DNA from: RGIG5612 sp045601405
Lineage (GTDB): Bacteria; Bacillota; Clostridia; Lachnospirales; Lachnospiraceae
Reading direction: 5' to 3'
DNA: 16,706 nt
Assembly: GCA_045601405.1 (NCBI GenBank)
Contig: JAZRZO010000090.1
Location: forward strand, 1-16,706
A program made the position numbers and the translations under genes. How positions within the stretch are numbered: position 1 is the stretch's first letter; the number at the start of each line of letters is the position of its first letter. Below are positions 5,287-14,352 of the stretch, in pieces. A model generated the notes under the pieces. It had not been told where the DNA came from, did no database searches, and saw only the letters and a list, made by a program, of their open reading frames with translations.

Positions 5287-7092
5287 ATGGACACGATAAC
5301 AGCAAAAACACCATGGAAGGAACATCTGGGAGAGTTGCCTTTTCATTTGGAATATTTCGAAGGAACGATGTACGAAAAGATCAAAGAAACGGCACAGGAA
5401 TATCCTAACAGCATAGCTTTTGATTTTATGGGTTCATCCACAACATACAGGAAGATGCTGACAGAGATCCAGAGATGTGCCAGATCCTTAAGGACGCTTG
5501 GCGTAAGAGAAGGGGACAGGGTGACCATAGCACTCCCTAACTGTCCGCAGGCAATATACTCATTTTATGCGCTTAACTGTATCGGAGCAGTGGCAAACAT
5601 GGTGCATCCGCTCTCAGCGGAAAAGGAGCTGGAGTTTTATATCAATACATCAAACAGCGTCACCGTTATCACGCTTGATCAGTTCTACGGTAAATTTGAA
5701 GCTATCCGCCATAATACAAAACTGGTAAATGTGGTGCTGGCAAGTATAAAGGATGAGCTTTCAAGACCTTTAAAGGCAGGATATATGCTTACCGAAGGCC
5801 GAAAGATAGCCAGGATACCAAAGGACGCGCCTGTTATAAGATGGAAGGAATTCATGAACATCGGCAAGGCATGCTTCTGGAACTATGCGGTTAAGAAGGA
5901 TTGTGATGAAACCGCTGTTATCCTTTATTCCGGGGGAACAACCGGAACGACCAAGGGAATAGAGCTTACAAATAAGAATTTCAATGCTCTGGGTGCGCAG
6001 ATAATAGGCGTCAACCCCATGTACAGACAGGGGGATAAGATGCTGGCGGCCATGCCTATTTTCCATGGTTTCGGTCTTGGCGTGTGCATACACTCCATGT
6101 TATACGGCGGAGGAAGATGCATACTGGTGCCGAGGTTCACCGCGCAAAGCTATGCAAAGCTCATCGTGAAATACCGCTGCAACTTTATAGCGGGAGTTCC
6201 TACGCTTTATGAAGCGCTGCTCAGGCTTCCTTCAATGGAAAAGGCAGACCTCAGCTGTCTTAAGGGCGTGTTCTCCGGCGGGGACTCTCTCAGCATAGAG
6301 CTGAAAAAGAAATTCGACCAGTTCCTTTATGATCATAAAGCAAATATCCAGGTCCGCGAAGGCTACGGAACTACAGAAACGGTTACTGCGTGCTGTCTCA
6401 CTCCGCCCACACTTGCGAAGGAGGGGAGCATCGGCGTTCCGTTTCCGGATACATATATAAAAATAGTTGTTCCGGATACGGAAGAGGAGCTTCCGTATGG
6501 AGAGGAAGGAGAGATCCTGCTTGCCGGACCTACAGTGATGAAGTGCTATATGGATCAGCCGGAGGAAACGGCAAAGACCCTGAGAAAACACAGCGATGGC
6601 CTTACATGGGTTTATACGGGAGATCTCGGGATAATGGACGAAGAGGGCTTTGTATATTTCCGCGGCCGTTCTAAGCGAATGATAGTCAGCTCAGGCTACA
6701 ATGTTTATCCGGCACAGATGGAGAATATCCTTGATGCAAATAAGATGGTCCACATGAGCTGCGTCATAGGAGTTCCGGATGACTATAAAATGCAGAAGGT
6801 AAAGGCATTTGTTGTGCTTAAGCCGGAGTATGAGCCGACAGAGGAAACCTGGCTCAGACTTATGGCATATTGTAAGAAGCATGTGGCTAAATATGCTATG
6901 CCGTATGATATAGAATTCAGAGACAGTCTTCCCACTACGCTCGTCGGAAAGGTTGCGTACCGCGTGCTGGAAGAGGAGGAACTGGAAAAACAGGCAAACG
7001 CGACAGAGGAAGAAAAAAACGCGCCTGACCATGCTGATATCATGAAGGAAAAGATAGAGGAAGCGGTCAGGGCATTGGATGACGAGGATTGA
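5287..7092 (+). CDS. AMP-dependent acyl-CoA ligase (first of a tandem pair)
   Basis: Adenylate-forming enzyme, 601 residues, expected to activate a carboxylic acid with ATP and transfer it to CoA in the cytosol; substrate unknown. Motifs in order: the phosphate-binding loop YSGGTTGTTKG (214-224), YGTTE (360-364), YTGDLG (443-448), RSKRMIVSSGYNVYP (461-475) and the C-terminal GKVAYR with the catalytic lysine at about 555. GGAGGAA at 5274-5280 lies 6 bases before ATG 5287. An in-frame ATG at 5272 lies ahead of that site and is rejected, and the paralogue downstream aligns to the 5287 start. The acidic C-terminal tail is about 20 residues longer than in the paralogue. It leads an operon with the second ligase 3 bp downstream. 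Confidence 0.9.
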   Translation: MDTITAKTPWKEHLGELPFHLEYFEGTMYEKIKETAQEYPNSIAFDFMGSSTTYRKMLTEIQRCARSLRTLGVREGDRVTIALPNCPQAIYSFYALNCIGAVANMVHPLSAEKELEFYINTSNSVTVITLDQFYGKFEAIRHNTKLVNVVLASIKDELSRPLKAGYMLTEGRKIARIPKDAPVIRWKEFMNIGKACFWNYAVKKDCDETAVILYSGGTTGTTKGIELTNKNFNALGAQIIGVNPMYRQGDKMLAAMPIFHGFGLGVCIHSMLYGGGRCILVPRFTAQSYAKLIVKYRCNFIAGVPTLYEALLRLPSMEKADLSCLKGVFSGGDSLSIELKKKFDQFLYDHKANIQVREGYGTTETVTACCLTPPTLAKEGSIGVPFPDTYIKIVVPDTEEELPYGEEGEILLAGPTVMKCYMDQPEETAKTLRKHSDGLTWVYTGDLGIMDEEGFVYFRGRSKRMIVSSGYNVYPAQMENILDANKMVHMSCVIGVPDDYKMQKVKAFVVLKPEYEPTEETWLRLMAYCKKHVAKYAMPYDIEFRDSLPTTLVGKVAYRVLEEEELEKQANATEEEKNAPDHADIMKEKIEEAVRALDDED

Positions 7093-7095
7093 AAA

Positions 7096-8841
7096 ATGAC
7101 TACAAGCGTTAAGGCACCATGGAGAGAACGCGTAACAGAGCTTCCGTATCATCTGGAATATTTTCAGGGGACGATGTATGAGGCTGTTAAGGAAGTGGCG
7201 GAAAAGTACCCGGAATATACGGCGCTGAACTTCATGGGAAGATCAGTGACATACAGAAAACTTATGGAGGAGATAAGGCGGTGCGCGAAAGCTCTGCGCT
7301 CACTTGGGATAAGGAAAGATGATGTGATAACCATCGCTATGCCCAACTGTCTTCAGGCTATCTATGCCTTTTACGCGATAAACTGTATCGGCGCGGTATC
7401 AAATATGGTTCACCCGCTTTCCGCCGAGAAGGAGCTGGAATTCTACCTTAACTGTTCCGGCAGCATAGCTGCGCTGACGTTAGATCAGTTTTACGGAAAA
7501 TTTGAGGCGATCATGGATAATACCGGCCTGAGACACCTTATAGTCTCAGGTATTACGGACGAACTGCCGGCCTACTTCCAGGCAGCTTATAAGGTTACTG
7601 AAGGACGTAAGATAAAGAGAGTGCCTAAGGGCGATATCGTGATCAAATGGAAAGATCTGGTAAGGAGAGGCCGCCCCAGCAACTGGGATTATTCCGTTAA
7701 AAAAGGCAAGCACGATACAGCAGCTATCCTTTATTCGGGCGGCACTACAGGAACGACCAAGGGGATAGAACTGACAAACTTAAACTTTAACGCATCAGGT
7801 GCGCAGCTCACTGGCACAAACCCGATGTTCCGGCCGGGAGATAAGATGCTGGCGGCTATGCCTATATTCCACGGCTTCGGGCTCAGCGTATGCATTCACG
7901 CCATGCTGATAAACGGAGGGTGCAGCATACTTGTACCCAGATTCACTGCGGAAAGCTACGCAAAGCTTATAATAAAACACCGGTGCAATTTTATTGCCGG
8001 AGTCCCCACATTGTTCGAGGCCCTTACAAGGCTGGAAACACTTCAGCGTGCGGATCTCAGCTGCCTTAAGGGCATTTATTCGGGAGGGGATTCGCTTTCT
8101 GTAAGCCTTAAGAAAAAGATAGACGGCTTCCTGGAGGACAGAAACTGCAGAGTACAGGTAAGGGAAGGCTACGGCGCTACAGAAACGGTAGGAGCATGCT
8201 GTCTTACACCACCGTCAATGCATAAAGAGGGAAGCATAGGAATACCTTTCCCGGACACATATATTAAAATAGTCCGCCCCGGAACCGAAGAGGAGATACC
8301 TTACGGACAGGAGGGCGAGATAGTGATATCCGGACCTACGGTCATGAAAGCTTATCTTAACAATCCCGAGGAGACAAAGCAGGTCCTGAGGGAGCATGAC
8401 GATGGAAGAAAATGGCTTGACACGGGCGATCTGGGAGTAATGGATGAAGAGGGCTTTGTATATTTCAAAGGCCGCTCAAAACGTATCATCATCAGTTCAG
8501 GATACAATATATACCCGGCGCAGATGGAGAGTGTGCTCGACGCTAACAAAATGATAAGAAGAAGCTGCGTGATAGGCGTGCCGGATGATTATAAGATGCA
8601 TAAGGTAAAAGCATTTGTGGCCCTTGAGGAGGGAGTAAGCGCAAACGAGGATACATGGTTTAAACTCATGGCATATTGTAAAAAGAATTTTGCCAAATAT
8701 GCCATGCCATATGATATTGAGTTCAGGGACGCGCTTCCGGTCACACTTATAGGGAAGGTGGCCTACAGAGAGCTCGAGGAGGAAGAGCTCCGGAAGATTG
8801 CGGATGCAGCAGAGCAAAACCCTGATAATGTTAATGAATGA
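7096..8841 (+). CDS. AMP-dependent acyl-CoA ligase (second of a tandem pair)
   Basis: 581-residue paralogue of the preceding ligase, alike along its whole length, with many identical blocks such as NMVHPLSAEKELEFY and DQFYGKFEAI. It keeps every adenylation motif: YSGGTTGTTKG (213-223), YGATE (359-363), DTGDLG (442-447), RSKRIIISSGYNIYP (460-474) and catalytic K554 in GKVAYR. The pair therefore arose by tandem duplication, and both look active. Differences cluster in the region between residues 135 and 205 and at scattered pocket-like sites, so substrate preference may have diverged. Starts 3 bp after the first ligase, so translation is probably coupled. The specific acid substrate cannot be read from the sequence. 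Confidence 0.9.
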   Translation: MTTSVKAPWRERVTELPYHLEYFQGTMYEAVKEVAEKYPEYTALNFMGRSVTYRKLMEEIRRCAKALRSLGIRKDDVITIAMPNCLQAIYAFYAINCIGAVSNMVHPLSAEKELEFYLNCSGSIAALTLDQFYGKFEAIMDNTGLRHLIVSGITDELPAYFQAAYKVTEGRKIKRVPKGDIVIKWKDLVRRGRPSNWDYSVKKGKHDTAAILYSGGTTGTTKGIELTNLNFNASGAQLTGTNPMFRPGDKMLAAMPIFHGFGLSVCIHAMLINGGCSILVPRFTAESYAKLIIKHRCNFIAGVPTLFEALTRLETLQRADLSCLKGIYSGGDSLSVSLKKKIDGFLEDRNCRVQVREGYGATETVGACCLTPPSMHKEGSIGIPFPDTYIKIVRPGTEEEIPYGQEGEIVISGPTVMKAYLNNPEETKQVLREHDDGRKWLDTGDLGVMDEEGFVYFKGRSKRIIISSGYNIYPAQMESVLDANKMIRRSCVIGVPDDYKMHKVKAFVALEEGVSANEDTWFKLMAYCKKNFAKYAMPYDIEFRDALPVTLIGKVAYRELEEEELRKIADAAEQNPDNVNE

Positions 8842-8854
8842 TAAGGGAGAAAAT

Positions 8855-9733
8855 ATGGCAGAAAAGAAGAAACGCCGTCGTTTTGGCGACAGAAAAGACG
8901 GAACATTGATAAGGGATCTGGATCCCATGCATGTGATCACGCCCGTGATCTATCCGAACAGATGTGACAACGAAGCATATATCTCAGTAAGGGTTGATAC
9001 GGCGCCGATCAAAGCATATCTTGAAAAGATAAATAAGGAGGAAGATATTTTTCCTTATACCATGTTCCATATTCTTGTAACAGCTGTTATCAAGACGATA
9101 ACCCTGCGGCCAAAGCTTAACCGCTTTGTTGCAAACAAGCTGATGTATCAGAGAAATGAGGTGTCGGCATCATTTGTTGTAAAGAAGCTCTTTACCGATG
9201 ACGGAGCGGAAGCTCTGGCGATAATACACGCAGAAGAGGACGATACAAGAAAAACCATACATGAAAAGCTTTTTAAACAGATAAGTTCATCAAGGAGCGA
9301 TGAGCTGGATCGATCCTCAGAGAGCATGGAGATAGTAAGCCGTATGCCGCGACGGTTGACAAGGCTTTTCTGTGAGCTGTGCGGCTTTCTGGACAGGATA
9401 GGAAAGTGTCCGGATGTGCTTGTAGGCACTGACCCGTACTATACATCAGTCGTTCTTTCCAATCTTGGTTCGATCAGACTCAAGAGCGGATATCACCACC
9501 TTACGAACTGGGGAACCTGCTCGCTTTTCTGCATAATCGGAGAGATCAAGAAAACCATATCATTGGATGAAAATGACCAGCCGGTCGTAAAGGAAACAGT
9601 AGATCTTGGAATAACAATAGACGAAAGACTTGCGGACGGATATTATTATGCTAAATCAGTAAGACTGATAAAAAAACTCCTTGAAGAGCCGGAGCTTCTG
9701 GATCTGCCTATGAAAGAGGAAGTGGAATATTAA
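8855..9733 (+). CDS. CAT/E2-like acyltransferase-fold protein lacking the catalytic His
   Basis: 292 residues resembling the catalytic domain of 2-oxo-acid dehydrogenase E2 subunits and chloramphenicol acetyltransferase, which move acyl groups from CoA thioesters. There is no lipoyl or subunit-binding domain. Typical elements are PYTMFHILVTAVIKT (67-81), LNRFV (88-92), VVLSNLGSI (199-207) and the C-terminal motif, which here reads DERLADG (256-262). In active enzymes this motif is DHRxxDG or HxxxDG, so Glu occupies the catalytic His position while the Asp and Gly remain. A stand-alone basic N-terminus (KKKRRRF) precedes the fold. AAGGGAG (8843-8849) supports ATG 8855 rather than the longer in-frame start at 8798 inside the ligase gene. 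It lies between two CoA ligases and proB, so it may use their acyl-CoA product; activity is uncertain. Confidence 0.75.
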   Translation: MAEKKKRRRFGDRKDGTLIRDLDPMHVITPVIYPNRCDNEAYISVRVDTAPIKAYLEKINKEEDIFPYTMFHILVTAVIKTITLRPKLNRFVANKLMYQRNEVSASFVVKKLFTDDGAEALAIIHAEEDDTRKTIHEKLFKQISSSRSDELDRSSESMEIVSRMPRRLTRLFCELCGFLDRIGKCPDVLVGTDPYYTSVVLSNLGSIRLKSGYHHLTNWGTCSLFCIIGEIKKTISLDENDQPVVKETVDLGITIDERLADGYYYAKSVRLIKKLLEEPELLDLPMKEEVEY

Positions 9734-9734
9734 T

Positions 9735-10502
9735 ATGCGCATAGTTATAAAGATAGGCACAAGCACGCTCACACACAAGACGGGAAACCTGAATATAAGA
9801 CGGGTGGAGAAGTTGTGCAAGGTTATAAGCGATATAAAAAATGCCGGTCATCAGGTGATACTTGTTTCCTCGGGGGCTATCGCAATGGGCGTAGGAAAGC
9901 TGAAAGCCGAAAAGAGGCCGGAGGATATCCCGTCCAAGCAGGCAATGGCAGCAGTGGGGCAGTGCGAGCTGATGTATGTGTATGATAAGCTGTTTGACCA
10001 GTATCACCACACCGTAGCCCAGCTTCTTATAGCCGGTGATGATGTGTCTGATGAAAACAGAAACAGAAATTTCACCAACACTATAAACAGACTGTTGGAG
10101 TACGGCGCGCTTCCTGTTATAAACGAAAACGACACTATAGCTACAGAGGAGATAGGCATAGGAGACAACGATACACTTGCCGCGATTGTTTCCAGGTCTG
10201 TTAACGCAGAGCTGCTCATCCTTCTTTCAGATATAAACGGCCTTTACACGGCGGATCCGCATACTGATAAAGAGGCAAGCCTTATAACTGAGGTAGAGGA
10301 GATAACAGAAGAGATAAGGGCAAAAGCCAGCGGCAGAGGAACGGAGTTTGCAACAGGAGGAATGATAACAAAGCTGGATGCTGCGGATATATGCATGGCG
10401 GCAGGCTGCGATATGGTCATAGCAAACGGCACAAGACCGGAGAACCTTTATGATGTAATAGATGGAAAGGAATGCGGAACGCGGTTTAAAGCAAGGAAAT
10501 AA
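9735..10502 (+). CDS. proB: glutamate 5-kinase, short form without PUA domain
   Basis: Phosphorylates L-glutamate to gamma-glutamyl phosphate, the first step of proline synthesis. 255 residues of the amino-acid-kinase fold: KIGTSTLT (6-13), SSGAIAMG (45-52), NENDT (130-134), GDNDTLAA (143-150), LSDINGLYTADP (164-175) and FATGGMITKLDAA (205-217). The enterobacterial enzyme is about 367 residues because of a C-terminal PUA domain; this one stops after the kinase domain, a known short type. The start lies 1 bp after the stop of the acyltransferase-like gene, with AGAGGAAGTGG as ribosome binding site inside that gene, so translation is likely coupled. Its product is unstable and passed to ProA, encoded 11 bp downstream. 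Confidence 0.95.
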   Translation: MRIVIKIGTSTLTHKTGNLNIRRVEKLCKVISDIKNAGHQVILVSSGAIAMGVGKLKAEKRPEDIPSKQAMAAVGQCELMYVYDKLFDQYHHTVAQLLIAGDDVSDENRNRNFTNTINRLLEYGALPVINENDTIATEEIGIGDNDTLAAIVSRSVNAELLILLSDINGLYTADPHTDKEASLITEVEEITEEIRAKASGRGTEFATGGMITKLDAADICMAAGCDMVIANGTRPENLYDVIDGKECGTRFKARK

Positions 10503-10513
10503 GAGGTGTATTT

Positions 10514-11770
10514 ATGGAAACTATTCAAATGCTGGCGAAGGCAAAGGATGCGGCAGTTGAGATAGCATCACTCGATACGGAAAAGAAGAACGAGGCGCTT
10601 GCGGCAATGGCCGATGCGCTTATTTTAAACATGGACAGTATCCTGAGCGCAAACAGAGAGGATATGGAAAGGGCCAGAGGCAGTGTGAGCGAGGTGATGA
10701 TGGACAGGCTTATGCTGAATGCTGACCGGATAAAGGATATGGCGGCAGGAATAAGAGATGTCATAGGGTTAGAGGACCCGGCAGGACGTGTGCTGGAAGA
10801 GAACGAGCCGCAGCCGGGACTAAAGGTAAAAAAGGTATCAGTACCTATAGGTGTGATAGCGATCATATATGAGAGCAGGCCGAACGTAACAGCGGACGCG
10901 GCGGCACTCACATTAAAGAGCGGAAATGTATGTGTGCTCCGCGGCGGAAAAGAGGCCAAGGCGTCTGCTTCGGCTATCGTGGAAGCGCTGAAGCAGGCAC
11001 TGAGGAACACAGGTGTGAATGAAAATGCCGTCAATCTTGTAGAGGACACAAGCAGAGAAAGCGCCAACGTCCTCATGACGTCACCGGAGTATATCGACCT
11101 GCTCATTCCGAGGGGCGGAGCAGGACTTATACGGGCATGTGTCGAAAACGCTACTGTTCCGTGCATTGAAACGGGAACAGGTATATGTCATGTTTATGTG
11201 GACAAAGCTGCGGATATTGATAAGGCAGTAAGTATAGTGGTAAACGCAAAGACTCAGAGACCGAGTGTGTGCAATGCGGAGGAGGTACTGGTGGTGCATA
11301 AGGATATAGCGGGCGAGTATCTTCCAAGGATAAAGAAGGCGCTTACAGATGACAGAAAGGATAGGGGGGAGACTCCTGTTGAACTCCGCCTCGATGAAAC
11401 GGCGGCCGGCATAATTGAAGGTGTAAGAGCAGGCGACGCAGACTTTGATACCGAGTTTTTAGACTATATACTTGCGGTGAAATGCGCGGATGATACAGCA
11501 GGGGCCATCGCTCATATCAGAGCTCATTCAACCGGTCACAGTGACGCGATAGTTACAGAGGATGAGGAAGCGGCAAAAGCCTTTGTTGCAGGTATAGACA
11601 GCGCCGCTGTATACATCAATGCGTCCACGCGCTTCACAGATGGCGGGCAGTTCGGTCTTGGCTGCGAGATAGGGATATCAACGCAGAAACTCCACGCGCG
11701 CGGACCCATGGGACTGCGTGAGATGACCACTTACAAATATGTGATATACGGTAACGGAAATATACGTTAG
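10514..11770 (+). CDS. proA: gamma-glutamyl phosphate reductase
   Basis: Reduces gamma-glutamyl phosphate with NADPH to glutamate semialdehyde, which cyclises to pyrroline-5-carboxylate. The 418 residues match the usual length of about 415-420. Aldehyde dehydrogenase fold: PIGVIAIIYESRPNVT (111-126), LKSGNVCVLRGGKEA (134-148), IPRGGAGLI (198-206), the catalytic region QRPSVCNAEE with C253, and the C-terminal STRFTDGGQFGLGCEIGIS (371-389). AGAGGTG (10502-10508) sits 5 bases before the ATG. proC, needed for the last step, is not in the window. The gene ends the plus-strand operon. No hairpin terminator is visible after it, and the convergent gene's stop codon is only 6 bp away. Confidence 0.96.
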   Translation: METIQMLAKAKDAAVEIASLDTEKKNEALAAMADALILNMDSILSANREDMERARGSVSEVMMDRLMLNADRIKDMAAGIRDVIGLEDPAGRVLEENEPQPGLKVKKVSVPIGVIAIIYESRPNVTADAAALTLKSGNVCVLRGGKEAKASASAIVEALKQALRNTGVNENAVNLVEDTSRESANVLMTSPEYIDLLIPRGGAGLIRACVENATVPCIETGTGICHVYVDKAADIDKAVSIVVNAKTQRPSVCNAEEVLVVHKDIAGEYLPRIKKALTDDRKDRGETPVELRLDETAAGIIEGVRAGDADFDTEFLDYILAVKCADDTAGAIAHIRAHSTGHSDAIVTEDEEAAKAFVAGIDSAAVYINASTRFTDGGQFGLGCEIGISTQKLHARGPMGLREMTTYKYVIYGNGNIR

Positions 11771-11776
11771 ATTCTT

Positions 11777-12910
11777 TTAGTTTTCAAGCACTCCTGCAAG
11801 AGAGTTGTCAAGCGCAAAGGTATTCATATTGTACAGGAATAGAATATCGGTTATATTGCGCTCTTCAATAAGCCTTTCGATGTCGTCGCTGTAATAGCGG
11901 GGATCGATGATAACTATGTTGCGGTAGTACGGAAGCAGGAACTGTATAAAGGCATTTGCGTAGGAATCCTTGAAAATGAGGAGATTTTTATCGCTCGGCA
12001 TGATGGTCTTGATGCTGATAAAGGGGTGGTTCCCGCCCAGGAAGACCTCGTATTTATTTTTTTCATTAAGAGCTTCACTATTGAACATGGTGGCGCTTTT
12101 TTTCTGGATGTCAGGGTATTCGACATAGTATTCAAGTCCGTCTGTGAGCGGCACATAAATATTAACAGTATCGCTCACATTAAAGGCGCCGCTTTTTGAA
12201 GCCATGGTCCCTGAAAAACCTGAAGCCGCCTCCATTTCAATGTAATCCGCAAGAGGCTGATCAAGCTGCAGCTCATCTGCCATGGATTCAAATGCGTACT
12301 TCGCTCCCAGGCTGGTCCAGTGATGGTCGCTCTTGTAGTAGATGTATTCGTCTGAATGCGCGGCAAGATCATCAGTGACATCGGCAAATGTAAGAGAATC
12401 ACTCAGATAGCCGGAAATGCAGTTTATCTGTACCCGCTGATCCGGTGTTGGAGCATTTGCCGGAAGAAGCTGCGGGCAGGTGCACACGGCGTTAGGGATC
12501 ACAGACATAACAATATTGCAGTCATGGCTTAACGAAAACTGCCTGATAGCGTCAAGATTTTTTGCCATAGAGACCATATTGGGAACAACGGCCTTTTCAA
12601 CAAGGAAACCATTCTTTCCAAGATATACATCGTTGGACTCGCTTTTTCCCTGTGCTCTGTCAAGCACGAGCTTAAGTTCTATCCACTGGTCACGCAGGAA
12701 AAATTGATCCGCAACGAAATCTTCAGCCTCATCCATGTATCTGCCGGATACAAACGTGGAGTGTGTGGGAGCCGGAAAGGTCTGAAGCATACGGTTCTCG
12801 TTTTCAGAGAATTTTCTGTCATGCATCAGAATAAGGCAGACATCGGCAATAATGATAACTGCCGCGAAGATCAGGAAAACATATTTAAATATACTTTTCT
12901 GCGTTTCCAT
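11777..12910 (-). CDS. DHHW (AlgJ/AlgX-like) surface O-acetylation protein
   Basis: 377-residue protein with an N-terminal membrane anchor (about 8-28) and an extracellular SGNH-like domain. YYKSDHHWTSLGAKYAF (191-207) carries the DHHW signature; D195 and H197 match the DxH pair of AlgJ-type acetyltransferases. FKDSYANAF (313-321) supplies the likely nucleophile S316. Such proteins take acyl groups exported by an MBOAT partner and attach them to surface polysaccharide. That partner is the gene just upstream, ending 16 bp before. The start at 12910 is chosen for the GAAAGG sequence before it; a longer in-frame start at 12970 would overlap the MBOAT gene by 44 bp. Last gene of the minus-strand operon. 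The acceptor polymer is unknown. Confidence 0.87.
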   Translation of the reverse strand: METQKSIFKYVFLIFAAVIIIADVCLILMHDRKFSENENRMLQTFPAPTHSTFVSGRYMDEAEDFVADQFFLRDQWIELKLVLDRAQGKSESNDVYLGKNGFLVEKAVVPNMVSMAKNLDAIRQFSLSHDCNIVMSVIPNAVCTCPQLLPANAPTPDQRVQINCISGYLSDSLTFADVTDDLAAHSDEYIYYKSDHHWTSLGAKYAFESMADELQLDQPLADYIEMEAASGFSGTMASKSGAFNVSDTVNIYVPLTDGLEYYVEYPDIQKKSATMFNSEALNEKNKYEVFLGGNHPFISIKTIMPSDKNLLIFKDSYANAFIQFLLPYYRNIVIIDPRYYSDDIERLIEERNITDILFLYNMNTFALDNSLAGVLEN

Positions 12911-12926
12911 TACTAACCTTTCAATA

Positions 12927-14339
12927 TTAAAACCTGAAATACAGGAATGGATTGTATGTTGCGTTAACAAGGTATGCCACTGAGGCTATAAGAATCACCC
13001 CGTAGCAGGCTGCGATGCAGAGCTTATATACCGGCTTTCCGGCTGACGCGAGCTTATTGATCCCCTTAAACGGCAGCGGAGTGGAGAACAGTCCGCATAC
13101 TATAAGAAGGACGATGTTTGTCCGCAGGAAGTATAAGGCGGTGTCATTGATGAACGGATCGTGAGAAATGCCGAACATACTGGCAAAGTTAACCGCAAGC
13201 GCATTAAGGTCAGCGGACGCGAATATAAGCCATCCCAGAACAAAAGCGAGTATGGTGTATATATGACCGATGGCGGCAGGAGCTTTTTCGAGCCGCTTGC
13301 CGTAGACATATTTCTCGAGAAGGAGCAGGATGGCATAATACAGACCCCATAAAACAAAGGTCCATGACGCACCATGCCAGAATCCTGTAAGGATCCAGAC
13401 AACAAGGATGTTTCTTATATGCTTTAAGGTAGATGTGCGGTTTCCGCCAAGCGGTATGTATACATATTCCCTGAACCATGTTCCCAGGGAAATATGCCAT
13501 CTGCGCCAGAATTCAGTTGCGCTTTTTGAGATGTAAGGATATTTAAAGTTCTGGACAAATTCAAAGCCCAGCATTTTTCCAAGTCCCACGGCCATATCCG
13601 AATAACCGGAAAAATCAAAGTATATCTGGAAGGTAAACGCGATAACTCCAAGCCATGTTGCAAGCACGCTCCTCTCAAGGCCGGGCTGGCTGAAAACTGC
13701 GTCGTAGAGCATGCCGATATTGTTTGCCAGGAGAACCTTTTTCGCGAGCCCTACGATAAACCATGCGGAGCCTTCCGCGAGTCTTTCAAAACTGATCGTT
13801 CTTTTTGTCAGCTGCGCATCTATGTCCGCGTATCTTACGATAGGACCGGCTATAAGCTGAGGGAACATGGAGATATATGCGCCGAAGTTGATGATATTAT
13901 TCTGAACTTTCACATTGCCTTTGTACACGTCTATCACATAGGAAAGGGTCTGGAACGTGTAAAATGAGATTCCTATGGGAAGAGCAAGCTCTCTTACCGG
14001 GATGGAAGCATGGAAGAGAGCATTGATGTTTTCCACGGCAAAACCGTAGTATTTAAAGAAGCACAGAAGGCCCAGGTTCACGATCAGATTGAAAATGAAA
14101 AACATCCGTTTCAGATTTTTTTGCCCGCTCTCCTGATAATATGAAATACTCCGTGCGGAGAAGTAGTTATATATTATGCTGAATATCATGAGGAAAACAT
14201 ATACAGGTTCTCCCCATGCGTAGAACACAAGGCTCATCAAAAGGAGGACAGCATTCTTAAATGCGCGCGGTACCAGATAGTACAGCAGAAGCGTGAACGG
14301 AAGAAATACACATATAAAAAACAGACTGCTGAATATCAA
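12927..14339 (-). CDS. MBOAT family O-acyltransferase (AlgI/DltB/PatA type)
   Basis: 470-residue polytopic membrane protein of usual length, with about ten hydrophobic segments across the sequence. The family core is clear: SMFPQLIAGPIVRY (157-170), FQIYFDFSGYSDMAVGLGKMLG (237-258), FWRRWHISLGTWFREYVYIP (277-296) and TGFWHGASWTFVLWG (318-332). H322 is the predicted catalytic His inside the membrane, and H282 is the second conserved His. MBOAT proteins of this type move an acyl group, usually acetyl from cytosolic acetyl-CoA, across the membrane to an extracellular transferase. Here that would be the DHHW protein encoded downstream, possibly with the SGNH proteins upstream. A GGAGGAG site about 6 bases before the ATG supports the start, 13 bp after the DUF4358 gene. 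Confidence 0.93.
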   Translation of the reverse strand: MIFSSLFFICVFLPFTLLLYYLVPRAFKNAVLLLMSLVFYAWGEPVYVFLMIFSIIYNYFSARSISYYQESGQKNLKRMFFIFNLIVNLGLLCFFKYYGFAVENINALFHASIPVRELALPIGISFYTFQTLSYVIDVYKGNVKVQNNIINFGAYISMFPQLIAGPIVRYADIDAQLTKRTISFERLAEGSAWFIVGLAKKVLLANNIGMLYDAVFSQPGLERSVLATWLGVIAFTFQIYFDFSGYSDMAVGLGKMLGFEFVQNFKYPYISKSATEFWRRWHISLGTWFREYVYIPLGGNRTSTLKHIRNILVVWILTGFWHGASWTFVLWGLYYAILLLLEKYVYGKRLEKAPAAIGHIYTILAFVLGWLIFASADLNALAVNFASMFGISHDPFINDTALYFLRTNIVLLIVCGLFSTPLPFKGINKLASAGKPVYKLCIAACYGVILIASVAYLVNATYNPFLYFRF

Positions 14340-14352
14340 TTAACTGCTCCTC

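Noticed and set aside
8798..8854. Longer start for the acyltransferase-like protein
   Set aside because: It would overlap the ligase gene by 44 bp; AAGGGAG and the normal protein start both favour ATG 8855.
10525..11166. 213-codon minus-strand ORF inside proA
   Set aside because: Antisense shadow of a clearly recognisable ProA; Ser/Ala-rich and without a ribosome binding site.
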